Shown here: positions 53,900-62,922 of the stretch, piece by piece
Position numbering within the stretch: the first letter of the stretch is position 1
Layout of the letters: each line of letters opens with the position of its first letter
Program-made: the position numbers and the translations under genes
Origin: Chitinophaga filiformis
GTDB lineage: Bacteria; Bacteroidota; Bacteroidia; Chitinophagales; Chitinophagaceae
Assembly (NCBI RefSeq): GCF_023100805.1
Contig: NZ_CP095855.1
Coordinates: 3,761,001-3,825,000, forward strand
Direction of reading: 5' to 3'
DNA: 64,000 bases
Notes under the pieces: generated by a model
The model's input: the letters and a program-made list of their open reading frames with translations, nothing else
Databases searched by the model: none
Told to the model about the DNA's origin: nothing

Positions 53900-55879
53900 A
53901 TGAGAACAATAGTTAAACTTATTGCGGCAGGATTGCTGTCGCTGACAGGAGGCATATCATCTGCGCAGACAATTACCTTGAAAGTGAACAAACCACTGGC
54001 ACCCGTACAGCCTACTATGTGGGGGATCTTTTTCGAAGACATTAATTTCTCTGCGGATGGCGGAATCTACGCGGAACTGGTGAAAAACCGTTCCTTTGAA
54101 TTCTCCGACCCATTGATGGGCTGGAAAGAAACCAGAAAGGCGGATGCAGGCAGTGTACTGATCGTCAACCGGGGCAATGAACGCGCTGCGAATCCGCGGT
54201 ATGCACATGTAACAGTGCAGGCCGGCGATAGTACATATGGCTTGTTTAATGAGGGATTCAGGGGAATGGGGTTCAAAAAGGACCTGCGCTACGACTTTTC
54301 TTTCTGGGCAGGAAATACTGCAGGTAACCCGCTGATAAAACTTGTGTTGCTCGACGAGAAGGGAGCGTCCCTGGGAGAGGTTGCTGTTCCATCGACGGGG
54401 AAGGAATGGAAAAAGTATACGGCTTCGGTGACCGCATCACGGACAGTTGCAAAAGGTGGGTTGGAATTGCAGTTTTCCGGTAACGGCAGCCTGGATATTG
54501 ATATGGTCTCATTATTTCCGGGGGATACCTGGAAACAGCGTCCCGGTGGATTAAGGAACGACCTGGTTCAGAAGCTGGCAGATCTGCATCCCGGGTTTGT
54601 ACGTTTCCCCGGCGGATGTATCGTGGAAGGACGTGATCTGGCTAACCGCTATCAATGGAAAAGAACAGTAGGGAAAGTGGAAGACCGTACACTGATCGTC
54701 AATCGTTGGAATACCGAATTTGCCCACCGCGCACCGGGCGATTACTTCCAGAGTTATGGCCTGGGCTTTTATGAATATTTCCTGCTTTCAGAAGATATAG
54801 GCGCAGCGCCATTGCCTATCCTTAATTGTGGCATGGCCTGCCAGTTTAATACAGGTGAGGTGGCCGCCGATGAAGATGTTGCTGTATATATCCAGGATGC
54901 GCTGGATCTGATTGAATTTGCCAATGGAGGTACGGATACCAGGTGGGGGCAATTAAGGGCCGAAATGGGGCATCCTAAGCCTTTTAATCTCCAGATGATC
55001 GGCGTAGGGAATGAACAATGGGACAGTCAGTATATAGCCCGGTATCAGCGTTTTGAACAGGAACTGAAAACAAAACACCCGGAAATTAAACTGGTATCCA
55101 GCGTGGGGCCATTCTCCAGCGGGAAGCAATTTGAATACCTGTGGTCAAAGTTACGGACCTCTAAAGCAGATCTTGTAGATGAACACTATTATATGCCGCC
55201 TGAGTGGTTCCTGAAAAATACCACCCGCTATGATAAATATGACAGGAGCGGACCCAAGATCTTTGCCGGTGAATATGCGGCTCATATAAGAGTGGCAAAG
55301 GAAAATGACAGTGAAAAAGGAGAGACACGCAATACATGGGAAAGCGCGCTGGCAGAAGCGGCTTTTATGACCGGGCTGGAAAGGAATGCGGACCTCGTGC
55401 AAATGTGTTCTTATGCACCACTGCTGGCCCATGTGGAGGCCTGGCAATGGCGTCCGGACCTGATATGGTTTGACAATCTGCGTTCGGTAGGCACCCCCAA
55501 TTACTATGTACAGCAGCTTTTCGCCAATAACAAGGGCACACATACCATTCCTGTTACCTTGAATGATCTGGCCGTGACAGGGCAGGATAGTGTTTATGCC
55601 AGTGCAACGATCGACCAGCAAACGCATAAAGTACTGCTGAAGATAGTAAACGCTTCCGGCAAAACGCTGAATTATAAGCTGGCGCTGGATGGAGCGGTCA
55701 CTACGAAAGAAGGGGCTGTACAGCAGGTGCTGACGGCGAAAAATAAAAGTGATTTCAATACACTGGATAATCCATCAGTTGTAAAACCGGTAGCGCAGCC
55801 GCTAAAACCGGTTAAGAATAATGTGGATGTTCAGGTAGCGGCAAACTCTTTAAACGTCATTACAATATCCTACAAGTAG
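53900..55879 (+). CDS. Alpha-L-arabinofuranosidase, GH51
   Basis: 659 residues from ATG 53900; upstream TTG at 53840 is rejected because the signal peptide (LIAAGLLSLTGGISSAQ) begins at this ATG. Releases terminal arabinofuranose from arabinan or arabinoxylan side chains, in the periplasm or outside. N-terminal strand TMWGIFFEDINFSADGGIYAELVKNRSFE is a GH51 hallmark, followed by a CBM4/9-like beta-sandwich insert (~100-215), then the (beta/alpha)8 barrel with acid/base Glu372 in GVGNEQWD and nucleophile Glu458 in FAGEYAAH, and a C-terminal beta domain. Single gene, not part of a SusCD locus here. Confidence 0.94.
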   Translation: MRTIVKLIAAGLLSLTGGISSAQTITLKVNKPLAPVQPTMWGIFFEDINFSADGGIYAELVKNRSFEFSDPLMGWKETRKADAGSVLIVNRGNERAANPRYAHVTVQAGDSTYGLFNEGFRGMGFKKDLRYDFSFWAGNTAGNPLIKLVLLDEKGASLGEVAVPSTGKEWKKYTASVTASRTVAKGGLELQFSGNGSLDIDMVSLFPGDTWKQRPGGLRNDLVQKLADLHPGFVRFPGGCIVEGRDLANRYQWKRTVGKVEDRTLIVNRWNTEFAHRAPGDYFQSYGLGFYEYFLLSEDIGAAPLPILNCGMACQFNTGEVAADEDVAVYIQDALDLIEFANGGTDTRWGQLRAEMGHPKPFNLQMIGVGNEQWDSQYIARYQRFEQELKTKHPEIKLVSSVGPFSSGKQFEYLWSKLRTSKADLVDEHYYMPPEWFLKNTTRYDKYDRSGPKIFAGEYAAHIRVAKENDSEKGETRNTWESALAEAAFMTGLERNADLVQMCSYAPLLAHVEAWQWRPDLIWFDNLRSVGTPNYYVQQLFANNKGTHTIPVTLNDLAVTGQDSVYASATIDQQTHKVLLKIVNASGKTLNYKLALDGAVTTKEGAVQQVLTAKNKSDFNTLDNPSVVKPVAQPLKPVKNNVDVQVAANSLNVITISYK

Positions 55880-55900
55880 GCGAATGTTTTTTGCTAACGG

Positions 55901-55931
55901 AAACGCATGCATTTTTTGCATGCGTTTTTTT
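55901..55931 (+). terminator. Strong hairpin terminator
   Basis: AAACGCATGCA (55901-55911) pairs perfectly with TGCATGCGTTT (55917-55927), 5-nt T loop, T tail to 55931. Confidence 0.88.
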
Positions 55932-56143
55932 GTTGGAAGAAGAAATAAAATTTGGGAAATAGAAAAAATGTGTAATTTGGTATGGAGATTATTGTTGTTA
56001 ATCTTAGAACTCCCCTTTTGAACCATTTCTGGTTGTTGCTTCTGATGATATTTGAATGAAGTCTCCTTTACGAAAGTAAAGCGGAGCTTTATATGTCATA
56101 ACCTTATGCCTTTGAAGAGTTAAGAAAAAAAAATGTTGGTTTT

Positions 56144-56184
56144 TTTGATTAAACCAAACGTTATTTGTTAACTTTGAACTTAAC
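56144..56184 (+). promoter_or_regulatory. Promoter with overlapping dyad, TA-like cassette
   Basis: -33 TTTG (56144-56147), 21-nt spacer, -7 TAACTTTG (56169-56176). The inverted repeat GTTAA-N8-TTAAC (56167-56184) overlies the -7 box, a fitting site for autorepression by the HTH antitoxin. Confidence 0.7.
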
Positions 56185-56229
56185 TTAAAAGTGAAGTGCT
56201 ATAGTGGTAAGTTAAAACGGATGATACGT

Positions 56230-56676
56230 ATGAATAAGATCACATATTATTCATTCCATATTGAGGGAGATGATCTTTGTGAAATGGAAAAGTTTGTAAC
56301 CAAATTCAATGTCCCGGCCTATAAAGATGATTATGAAAATATCATGTTTGTTATAAAACAGATGGGAACATGCACAGGTGCAGAAGAACACTATTTCAGG
56401 CATGAAAGAGCTGCAGAGGCATTGCCTCCGCCATACAGGTCCGGCGTTGTGAGACTTTATTGCAGCAGGGTCAATACAGGTATTGTAATATTAGGGAATG
56501 GCTGTGTTAAAACAAGCCAGAAGGTGCAGCAAAGTAAGGATTGCCTGTTTCATTTTGAATTGATGAATGCATTAAGCAGGCATATTACGCAAAGGATTGT
56601 GGAAGGAGAGCTTAGAATATTCAACAGGCAACTGGAAGGAAATTTACATTTTAAAATAGGAGATTGTTATGAGTAA
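56230..56676 (+). CDS. Putative RelE/HigB-like toxin of a TAC-type module
   Basis: 148 residues from ATG 56230 (ATG 56221 adds three). Blocks TYYSFHIEGDDLCEMEKFV, SGVVRLYCSRVNTGIVILGNGCVKTSQKV and RIFNRQLEGNLHFKI resemble Bacteroidota RelE/HigB-like proteins paired with XRE partners; the strand pair R-L-Y-C...I-V-I-L-G-N-G fits the RelE core. RelE-fold toxins cut mRNA on the ribosome, but no catalytic residue can be assigned with certainty. It overlaps the HTH gene by 8 nt. Toxin role is inferred from gene order and fold resemblance. Confidence 0.6.
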   Translation: MNKITYYSFHIEGDDLCEMEKFVTKFNVPAYKDDYENIMFVIKQMGTCTGAEEHYFRHERAAEALPPPYRSGVVRLYCSRVNTGIVILGNGCVKTSQKVQQSKDCLFHFELMNALSRHITQRIVEGELRIFNRQLEGNLHFKIGDCYE

Positions 56677-57100
56677 GATTTTCGAAGACGCGTTAAACGC
56701 ATTACCGGCACATGGCCTGGAAAGGGCCGCCATGAGTCTTGAGGTCGCAGACCGTATCCATGCCATCCTTGAAAAGAAAGGAATGAGCCATAAAGAGCTG
56801 GCACAGGCCCTTGGCAAGTCAGAGTCCGAGATCAGCAAATGGATGCGGGGTACACACAATTTTACTTTTGAGACCATCGCCAAGATAAACCTGGCCCTGG
56901 GAACAAAATTGATTCAGGTGCCCAAAGGCCGGGTAGTAAGGCAAGCCAATGGACGCCTTGCCACCTCTGATGCGACAGTAATTGAGATAGCGCCGTTGAA
57001 GCCCGCTGTTGGCGCATCTGATGCAGCGCAACAGGGGCCTTTATATGAGAAAACAAAAGACAGGAAGGCAACATTACCCCTTACTTTGAACAGAAATTAG
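56669..57100 (+). CDS. XRE-family HTH protein, HigA-like antitoxin with C-terminal extension
   Basis: 143 residues. Lambda-repressor-type HTH at about 28-82 (IHAILEKKGMSHKELAQALGKSESEISKWMRGTHNFTFETIAKINLALG). The remaining ~60 residues (from about 83) are Pro/Ala/Thr-rich and look disordered. In chaperone-controlled TA systems such a tail (ChAD) binds a SecB-like protein. It probably binds the dyad at 56167 and neutralises the preceding protein. The start overlaps the upstream gene by 8 nt and the SecB-like gene follows after 12 nt. Confidence 0.82.
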   Translation: MSKIFEDALNALPAHGLERAAMSLEVADRIHAILEKKGMSHKELAQALGKSESEISKWMRGTHNFTFETIAKINLALGTKLIQVPKGRVVRQANGRLATSDATVIEIAPLKPAVGASDAAQQGPLYEKTKDRKATLPLTLNRN

Positions 57101-57112
57101 TAATCATCGGAT

Positions 57113-57547
57113 ATGCCCAGATTCAACATCAATATTGAAACCCTAGACATCAGGGAATATAAGGCTTATAACCCGCTGGAAGAAAAGAACACATATAACG
57201 GAGAGATGAAACTGCTGGCGTCCGTAAGGGTCAACGCCAAAGAGAAAAAAATTGCAGTCGTGATGAAGGTAGAGGTATATGTACAAAATTCGGGAAGTTC
57301 GCATATGACCCCGGTGGGTTATATTGAAACAGTCTCGGTGTTTTCAGCAGTGAATGAATGGAAAAAGGTCAGGATAGGAAAGAAGCCATCCGATGTTGAA
57401 GTAGATAAAGAGCTGGAGGATTTTCTGGTTGATATCTCTTATAATAGCACAAGAGGACTGTTGTCTGAAAAGGGCAGAAACGACCTGATAGGGAAAGTGA
57501 TATTGCCGCTGATAGATCCGGCGGATGTAAAAAGGGAGAAGGCATAA
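57113..57547 (+). CDS. SecB-like protein, putative TA-associated chaperone
   Basis: 144 residues. Beta-strand-rich N-terminal half (YNGEMKLLASVRVNAKEKK; IAVVMKVEVYV; PVGYIETVSVFSA) and a C-terminal helix-loop (VDISYNSTRGLLSEKGRNDL then KVILPLIDPADV). This layout parallels SecB, where the sheet is followed by PYAREIISDLVSRGGFP and a final L.PVNFDAL. Length (SecB ~155) also fits. Position directly after an XRE antitoxin matches toxin-antitoxin-chaperone (TAC) modules such as M. tuberculosis HigB-HigA-Rv1957. Homology is by eye only. Confidence 0.6.
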   Translation: MPRFNINIETLDIREYKAYNPLEEKNTYNGEMKLLASVRVNAKEKKIAVVMKVEVYVQNSGSSHMTPVGYIETVSVFSAVNEWKKVRIGKKPSDVEVDKELEDFLVDISYNSTRGLLSEKGRNDLIGKVILPLIDPADVKREKA

Positions 57548-57830
57548 GAAGGCTGGTAATACTACAGCACTTGGTTAATTCCGATGAAAAGCAGTTAATT
57601 CCAATAACACAGATAATTTCAGGCAGCTTTCTTCTCTTATGTGATAGTTTGTAACTCCCGGGAAGTTTGTTTTATTCCGATTATTTATAATGCTTCTGCT
57701 TTTATATAGGCCTGCTCATCGGGCAGAAATTGCCATCGGTGGATTTTAAGGCATCTTTAATCCTGCTATGCCTGCCATGGCATACTTTTTAGGCTTTATA
57801 CAGAGACCGGGTTACCAGAAAAGCAAGTAT

Positions 57831-59180
57831 ATGGTCAACAGATATATTTATCGGGTTCTCTTTTTGATAATCATGTTGAGGGTACATCCTTTACATGCGC
57901 AGGATAGTACCGCTTTACCCGGGCAATTGCCCCCAAAGTGGGACCTGCAGGCCTGCCTGGATTACGCAAAGGCTAATAATATTACGCTCAACAGCTACCG
58001 CCTGAGTCGTCTTAGCAGTGAACAGGATCTGCTGTTATCGAGATCGGCGGTTCTGCCTGATCTTTCCGCCAACGTGTCGCCCTCCTTAACACATGCCAAA
58101 GAAATAGACACCGCAAACGGCAACTTCCGGTCACGCCTGAGGTTCTCCGGGAACACTTCTCTTAATTCCGCTGTAACACTATATAATGGAGGATACCTGA
58201 GAAACGATATTCTGCAAAAAGACCTGCTGGTGAAGGTAGCAGGCCTGGACCTGGCAGCAGCAGAAAATGACATCACACTTCAGATCACCCAGGCATACCT
58301 GAACATCCTGCTGGCGAAAGAGAATATTGTATATGTAAAAGACGTAGTGGCTACTTCTGAAGCCCAGGTACAGCAGCAGCAGCAATTTTACAATGTGGGC
58401 TCGGTAGCGTTGAAAGACCTTATACAATTACAGGCGCAGCTGGCCAACGATAAATATACACTGGTAACGGCACAGAATACCCACCGGCAGAATGTGCTGG
58501 TGCTGAAACAACTGCTACAGCTACCCACAGAAACGCCTTTCGAAATTGTGGAGCCGGACACTTTAATGGGGTATGCGCTGCTCACTCCATTGCTGGAAGC
58601 ACAGAAAACGGCGCTGGCCATCCGGCCCGAAGTGAAAAGCAGTGAATTGGGAGTACAGGTGGCAGAACTGGACGTGAGGAAGGCAAGGGCCGGCTACCTG
58701 CCTGCGCTTAGCGCGGGTGCAGGCATAGGTACCAGTTATGCGCAGGGCGATTACAATACCTTTCTGAAGCAGATGGATAACAATTTCTATCAACAGGTAG
58801 GGTTGACCCTTTCTGTTCCCATCTTCAGCCGCAGGGCAAACCGCGTCAATGAAGAAAAGGCGAAGATCGGTGTGGAACAGGCGGAACTGACTTTGCAGAA
58901 TACCCGCATCAATCTGTCACAGGAAATAGAACGGGCATATATAAATGTGCTGAATGCGCAGGGGCAGTATGACGCGGCTGTCGAACAGCTGCGTTATACG
59001 CAGGAAAGTTACCGTATTGCAAATGAACAGTTAAAGATCGGCGCAGCTAATACGGTCGAAGTATTACAGCAAAAGAACCTCTATATACAGTCCATGCAGT
59101 CATACATCCAGGCTAAATACAGCGCGGCTTTATACGTCAGGATATATGATTTCTACAGGGGAGTACCTGTTAAATTATAG
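57831..59180 (+). CDS. TolC-family outer-membrane efflux protein
   Basis: 449 residues from ATG 57831 (the longer reading from 57768 lacks a signal peptide). Signal peptide to VHPLHAQ. Two repeated outer-membrane-efflux (OEP) domains with long helices: WDLQACLDYAKANNITLNSYR, ITLQITQAYLNILLAKENI, then SQEIERAYINVLNAQGQYDAAVEQLRYTQESYRIANEQLKIGAANTVEVLQQKN. It forms the outer-membrane channel of the tripartite pump encoded downstream (adaptor after 16 nt). Confidence 0.95.
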   Translation: MVNRYIYRVLFLIIMLRVHPLHAQDSTALPGQLPPKWDLQACLDYAKANNITLNSYRLSRLSSEQDLLLSRSAVLPDLSANVSPSLTHAKEIDTANGNFRSRLRFSGNTSLNSAVTLYNGGYLRNDILQKDLLVKVAGLDLAAAENDITLQITQAYLNILLAKENIVYVKDVVATSEAQVQQQQQFYNVGSVALKDLIQLQAQLANDKYTLVTAQNTHRQNVLVLKQLLQLPTETPFEIVEPDTLMGYALLTPLLEAQKTALAIRPEVKSSELGVQVAELDVRKARAGYLPALSAGAGIGTSYAQGDYNTFLKQMDNNFYQQVGLTLSVPIFSRRANRVNEEKAKIGVEQAELTLQNTRINLSQEIERAYINVLNAQGQYDAAVEQLRYTQESYRIANEQLKIGAANTVEVLQQKNLYIQSMQSYIQAKYSAALYVRIYDFYRGVPVKL

Positions 59181-59196
59181 CATAAAATAACAAGGG

Positions 59197-60450
59197 ATGA
59201 ACAGGAAGATTGTAATTACAGTATTGGTGCTACTGGCACTGGTAGCAGTCTGGTACTTCTTTTTCCGCAGGAAAGAGAATCCTGTGGTGATCAGCACACA
59301 GAAGCCCGTTTACGGGCATATCTCTACCAGCGTAACTGCCACGGGTACAGTACAACCTGTGGATACCGTGGCGGTGGGTACACAGGTTTCCGGAATACTG
59401 AAATACATTTACGCTGATTTCAATTCAAAAGTAAGAAAGGGGCAATTGCTGGCCGAGCTGGATAAGGTATTGCTGCAGGCAGAGGTAGACCGTAACAAAG
59501 GGCTGCTGGCAAATGCGCAAAGCCAGCAGGTCTACCAGGAAGCCCAGTTCAAACGGCAGGAACAGCTTTATAAGGTGGGGGCCATCAGCAGGGCGGACTA
59601 CGATAATGCGAATTATCTCTATAAGGCGGCTGCTGCCAGCGTTGAGAGTGCCAGCGCCTCATTGAAAACAGCGCAAAGGAACCTCTTTTTCGCCGATATC
59701 TATTCTCCGATCGATGGTGTGGTACTGAACAGGAATGTGAGTGTGGGACAAACAGTGGCGGCCAGCTTTAATACCCCGACATTCTTTGTGCTGGCGAAAG
59801 ATATTACCAAAATGCAGGTACAGGCAAGCGTGGATGAAGCAGATATTGGAAATGTGCGGGACAGTCAGCGGGTATCCTTTACAGTAGACGCCTACCTCGA
59901 TCAGGAATTTGCGGGAAAGGTACAGGAGATCCGTTTGAAGCCATTGGTATCTGCCAATGTGGTGACATATACCACGATGATCAGCGCATCTAATGAGGAT
60001 ATGAAGCTCAAACCGGGTATGACCGCTACTGTAACCATTTATACTGCTGAAAGGGACCATGCTATGCTCATTCCCGCAAAAGCACTGATGTTCAAACCCG
60101 ATTCTGCACTGTCGAAGAAATATACGCTTATCGCCATAGCGCCACCGGCTGCGGAACGGCATAAAAGAGCAATGCCTGTTACCGGCGGCAGCAGGGATAC
60201 CACCAGGCCTATGAGCCCCGGCAAGGGTAAGGTCGCTGAGGCCTTGAACTATGTTTGGGTAAAAAGGGGAGATACCCTGCTGCAGAAGAAAGTGGAGATC
60301 GGGCTGAACGACAATACCCGGGCAGAAGTATTATCCGGGCTGTCTCCGGATGAAGATGTAATAACAGGTATGCAGGAAATAACTGATAAGAAGACTGCTG
60401 GTAGTGGCGGACAGGCCAGTCCTTTCATGCCGCAAAGAAGAAGAAGATGA
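59197..60450 (+). CDS. MacA-like periplasmic adaptor (HlyD/RND MFP family)
   Basis: 417 residues. One N-terminal membrane anchor (VITVLVLLALVAVWYFFF), lipoyl/barrel-sandwich halves (GTVQPVDTVAVGTQVSGILKYI; YSPIDGVVLNRNVSVGQTV), alpha-hairpin (LLANAQSQQVYQEAQFKRQEQLY), beta-barrel domain (LKPGMTATVTIYT). Bridges the MacB-like ABC permease and the TolC-like channel. The ATPase gene overlaps its stop by 4 nt. Confidence 0.95.
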   Translation: MNRKIVITVLVLLALVAVWYFFFRRKENPVVISTQKPVYGHISTSVTATGTVQPVDTVAVGTQVSGILKYIYADFNSKVRKGQLLAELDKVLLQAEVDRNKGLLANAQSQQVYQEAQFKRQEQLYKVGAISRADYDNANYLYKAAAASVESASASLKTAQRNLFFADIYSPIDGVVLNRNVSVGQTVAASFNTPTFFVLAKDITKMQVQASVDEADIGNVRDSQRVSFTVDAYLDQEFAGKVQEIRLKPLVSANVVTYTTMISASNEDMKLKPGMTATVTIYTAERDHAMLIPAKALMFKPDSALSKKYTLIAIAPPAAERHKRAMPVTGGSRDTTRPMSPGKGKVAEALNYVWVKRGDTLLQKKVEIGLNDNTRAEVLSGLSPDEDVITGMQEITDKKTAGSGGQASPFMPQRRRR

Positions 60451-61196
60451 GCAAAAAGATCCTCGAAATACAGAACATCAAACGGGAGTTCCATATGGGC
60501 ACGGAGACAGTGCGTGCCTTAAAAGGCGTTTCCTTTGATGTCTATGCTGGTGAATTTATCACAATTATGGGCAGCAGTGGCTCCGGTAAAACCACCCTGC
60601 TGAATATATTGGGTTGCCTGGATAAACCGACGGACGGCAATTATAGCCTGGATGGGGTCAACATAGGTCAGCTGTCGCGTAATGAACTGGCACGTTTACG
60701 CAACCGTAAGATCGGTTTCGTGTTCCAGGCTTACAATCTTCTGCCCCGTACCTCAGCGCTGGAAAATGTGGAGCTGCCATTACTGTACAATATGGACATC
60801 AGTCATGAGCAACGCCGGGAGAAAGCAATACGCTCCCTGGAGGCCGTGAAGCTGGGCGAAAGACTGGATCATACTCCCAGTCAGTTATCTGGCGGGCAGC
60901 AGCAACGTGTGGCAATTGCCCGCGCCCTCGTGAATGAACCGGTAATGATACTGGCAGATGAAGCGACCGGTAACCTGGACACACGTACTTCCTACGAGAT
61001 CATGGCGCTGATGCAGGAATTGAATAGAGAACAGGGGAAAACGATCGTGTTCGTTACCCACGAGCCGGACATAGCTGCTTTCAGCAGCCGTACGGTCATG
61101 TTGCGCGACGGAAAGGTGGTAAAGGATACTGTCAATGAAAATATACGTTCAGCAAAAGAAGCGTTGGCGGCATTGCCGCCGGCAGATGACTATTGA
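60447..61196 (+). CDS. MacB-type ABC transporter ATPase
   Basis: 249 residues. LolD/MacB-type ATPase: Walker [12 protein letters not shown]-loop [10 protein letters not shown], signature [15 protein letters not shown], Walker [13 protein letters not shown], switch His in VTHEPD. Powers the permease encoded next. Here the MacB ATPase and permease are separate genes instead of one fused protein. Confidence 0.96.
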   Translation: MSKKILEIQNIKREFHMGTETVRALKGVSFDVYAGEFITIMGSSGSGKTTLLNILGCLDKPTDGNYSLDGVNIGQLSRNELARLRNRKIGFVFQAYNLLPRTSALENVELPLLYNMDISHEQRREKAIRSLEAVKLGERLDHTPSQLSGGQQQRVAIARALVNEPVMILADEATGNLDTRTSYEIMALMQELNREQGKTIVFVTHEPDIAAFSSRTVMLRDGKVVKDTVNENIRSAKEALAALPPADDY

Positions 61197-61198
61197 TT

Positions 61199-62419
61199 AT
61201 GAATATTCTGAACCTTATAAGGATCGCGTTGAAGGCCTTGCAGCGGAATAAACTGAGGGCTTTTCTCACCATGCTGGGTATCATTATCGGGGTAGCCGCG
61301 GTGATTGCCATGGTGGCTATCGGACAGGGCTCCAAAGAAAGTATCCAGTCGCAGCTTTCCAGCATGGGATCCAACATGATCACTATTCTGCCTGCCAGTA
61401 ATGTAACAGGCGGCGCCAGGCTGGAAGGAACCAGCGTACAGACCCTGACTATCGAAGATGTAAAGGCAATACAGAAACAGGCACTTAATATCAGTGCTAT
61501 TTCACCGGCAGCCACTTCTTCCGGACAATCTATCAACGGCGCATTCAACTGGCCTACCAGTATACAGGGCGTGAGCCCTGCCTACCTGGATATCCGTAAA
61601 TGGACCCTCCAGGATGGCCTTGCTTTTACAGACGAAGATGTAAGGGCTTCTGCCAAGGTTTGCCTCCTGGGGCAGACGGTGGTCAGTAACCTCTTTCCAA
61701 ATGGCGAGAACCCCGTTGGAAAGATCATCCGTTTTAATAATATTCCTTTCCAGGTTATCGGGGTGCTGGCCGCCAAAGGACAGAGCTCTTTCGGGCAGGA
61801 CCAGGACGATGTGATCCTGGCGCCCTACACTACCGTACAGAAGCGCATTCTGGCCACTATTTATTTTCGTACACTCTATGTTTCCGCAGTGAGCGAAGCT
61901 GCTACAGATGCAGCCACGAAAGAGGTTGAGACCATTCTGCGGAAAACCCACAGGTTGAGAGATGCCGATGAAAATGACTTCCAGGTAAGAACAATGGCTG
62001 AACTGATCAATACACTGAGCTCTACCAGTAATCTGCTCACCATACTGCTCACCGCCATTGCCGGTATCTCTCTTATTATCGGCGGCATCGGCATCATGAA
62101 CATCATGTACGTATCTGTTACAGAACGCACACGGGAAATTGGATTGCGTATGTCTATCGGTGCGCGGGGTATCGATATACTGATGCAGTTCCTGATAGAA
62201 GCAATTATGATCAGTATTACGGGCGGACTGATAGGCGTAGTTTTAGGAATTACATCCGCAAAGCTGATCACCTATTTCCTGAACTGGCCGACATTAGTAT
62301 CAGAGTCTTCCATCGTATTGTCTTTCATGGTATGCGCACTGACAGGTGTTTTCTTCGGATATTATCCTGCACAGAAAGCTTCCCGGCTGGATCCTATTGA
62401 AGCCTTGCGATATGAGTAA
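61199..62419 (+). CDS. MacB/FtsX-type ABC transporter permease
   Basis: 406 residues from ATG 61199; a TTG at 61193 overlapping the ATPase stop is less likely. First membrane span in AFLTMLGIIIGVAAVIAMVAIG, MacB periplasmic core domain (GSNMITILPAS ... TLQDGLAFTDED), then three spans in the FtsX domain (LLTILLTAIAGISLIIGGIGIMNIMYVSVTERTREIGLRMSIGARG). Mechanotransmission-type exporter of the MacAB-TolC group; substrate unknown (macrolides, peptides or lipoprotein-like molecules are possible). Confidence 0.95.
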   Translation: MNILNLIRIALKALQRNKLRAFLTMLGIIIGVAAVIAMVAIGQGSKESIQSQLSSMGSNMITILPASNVTGGARLEGTSVQTLTIEDVKAIQKQALNISAISPAATSSGQSINGAFNWPTSIQGVSPAYLDIRKWTLQDGLAFTDEDVRASAKVCLLGQTVVSNLFPNGENPVGKIIRFNNIPFQVIGVLAAKGQSSFGQDQDDVILAPYTTVQKRILATIYFRTLYVSAVSEAATDAATKEVETILRKTHRLRDADENDFQVRTMAELINTLSSTSNLLTILLTAIAGISLIIGGIGIMNIMYVSVTERTREIGLRMSIGARGIDILMQFLIEAIMISITGGLIGVVLGITSAKLITYFLNWPTLVSESSIVLSFMVCALTGVFFGYYPAQKASRLDPIEALRYE

Positions 62420-62465
62420 CATGTTCAGGATTGGGCAGATCCCTTCATTTCAGGAAGTATGTTCA

Positions 62466-62801
62466 TTAAGAGATCAGCATTTTTCTGCAGGCGTCAGCAC
62501 ATTGTTTACAGGCCTCCGCACATTCCCGGCAGTGTTCGTTACTGTGTTTACCACATTCTGCGGCACAGGCATCACAGATATCGGCACAAACAGAACATAG
62601 TTGCACTGCATAGGTGCTTCCCAGGCTCATTAGCTGTGCCGCCGCATAACAGGTGGCCGCACATTCCATGTCCAGCCTGATACATTGCGCCATCATGGCC
62701 ACATCTTTCTCCTCAGTGCAGGCAGATGCACAATGATTACAAATAGCGGCGCAGCGCAGGCAACTGTCGATACAATCCTTGTAAAAATGATAACCGTTCA
62801 T
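62466..62801 (-). CDS. Four-helix-bundle copper-storage-like (Csp/DUF326) protein
   Basis: 111 residues from ATG 62801 (longer readings overlap the next gene's promoter region). Nineteen cysteines, many spaced CxxC or CxxxC along helices (KDCIDSCLRCAAICNHCASAC; CSVCADICDACAAEC; CRECAEACKQCADACRK), the layout of Csp copper-storage proteins whose core is lined with Cys(I) sites. No signal peptide, so cytosolic like Csp3. Probably buffers Cu(I). Convergent with the MacB-like operon. Confidence 0.9.
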   Translation of the reverse strand: MNGYHFYKDCIDSCLRCAAICNHCASACTEEKDVAMMAQCIRLDMECAATCYAAAQLMSLGSTYAVQLCSVCADICDACAAECGKHSNEHCRECAEACKQCADACRKMLIS

Positions 62802-62922
62802 GTCCTTTGAGTATTGGTGGTTAAAGAATAAAGCATGCTCCTGGAACATTGTACCAAATACCATACAAATTTGAACAGGCATACTCAACAAATATTGCGG
62901 AAGAATTTGCTAATTTGCGTAG

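Larger units (their letters stand above)
55880..56229. other. Intergenic region before the TA-like cassette
   Basis: 350 nt with the terminator of the arabinofuranosidase gene at 55901 and the promoter of the next cassette at 56144. No ORF. Confidence 0.55.
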
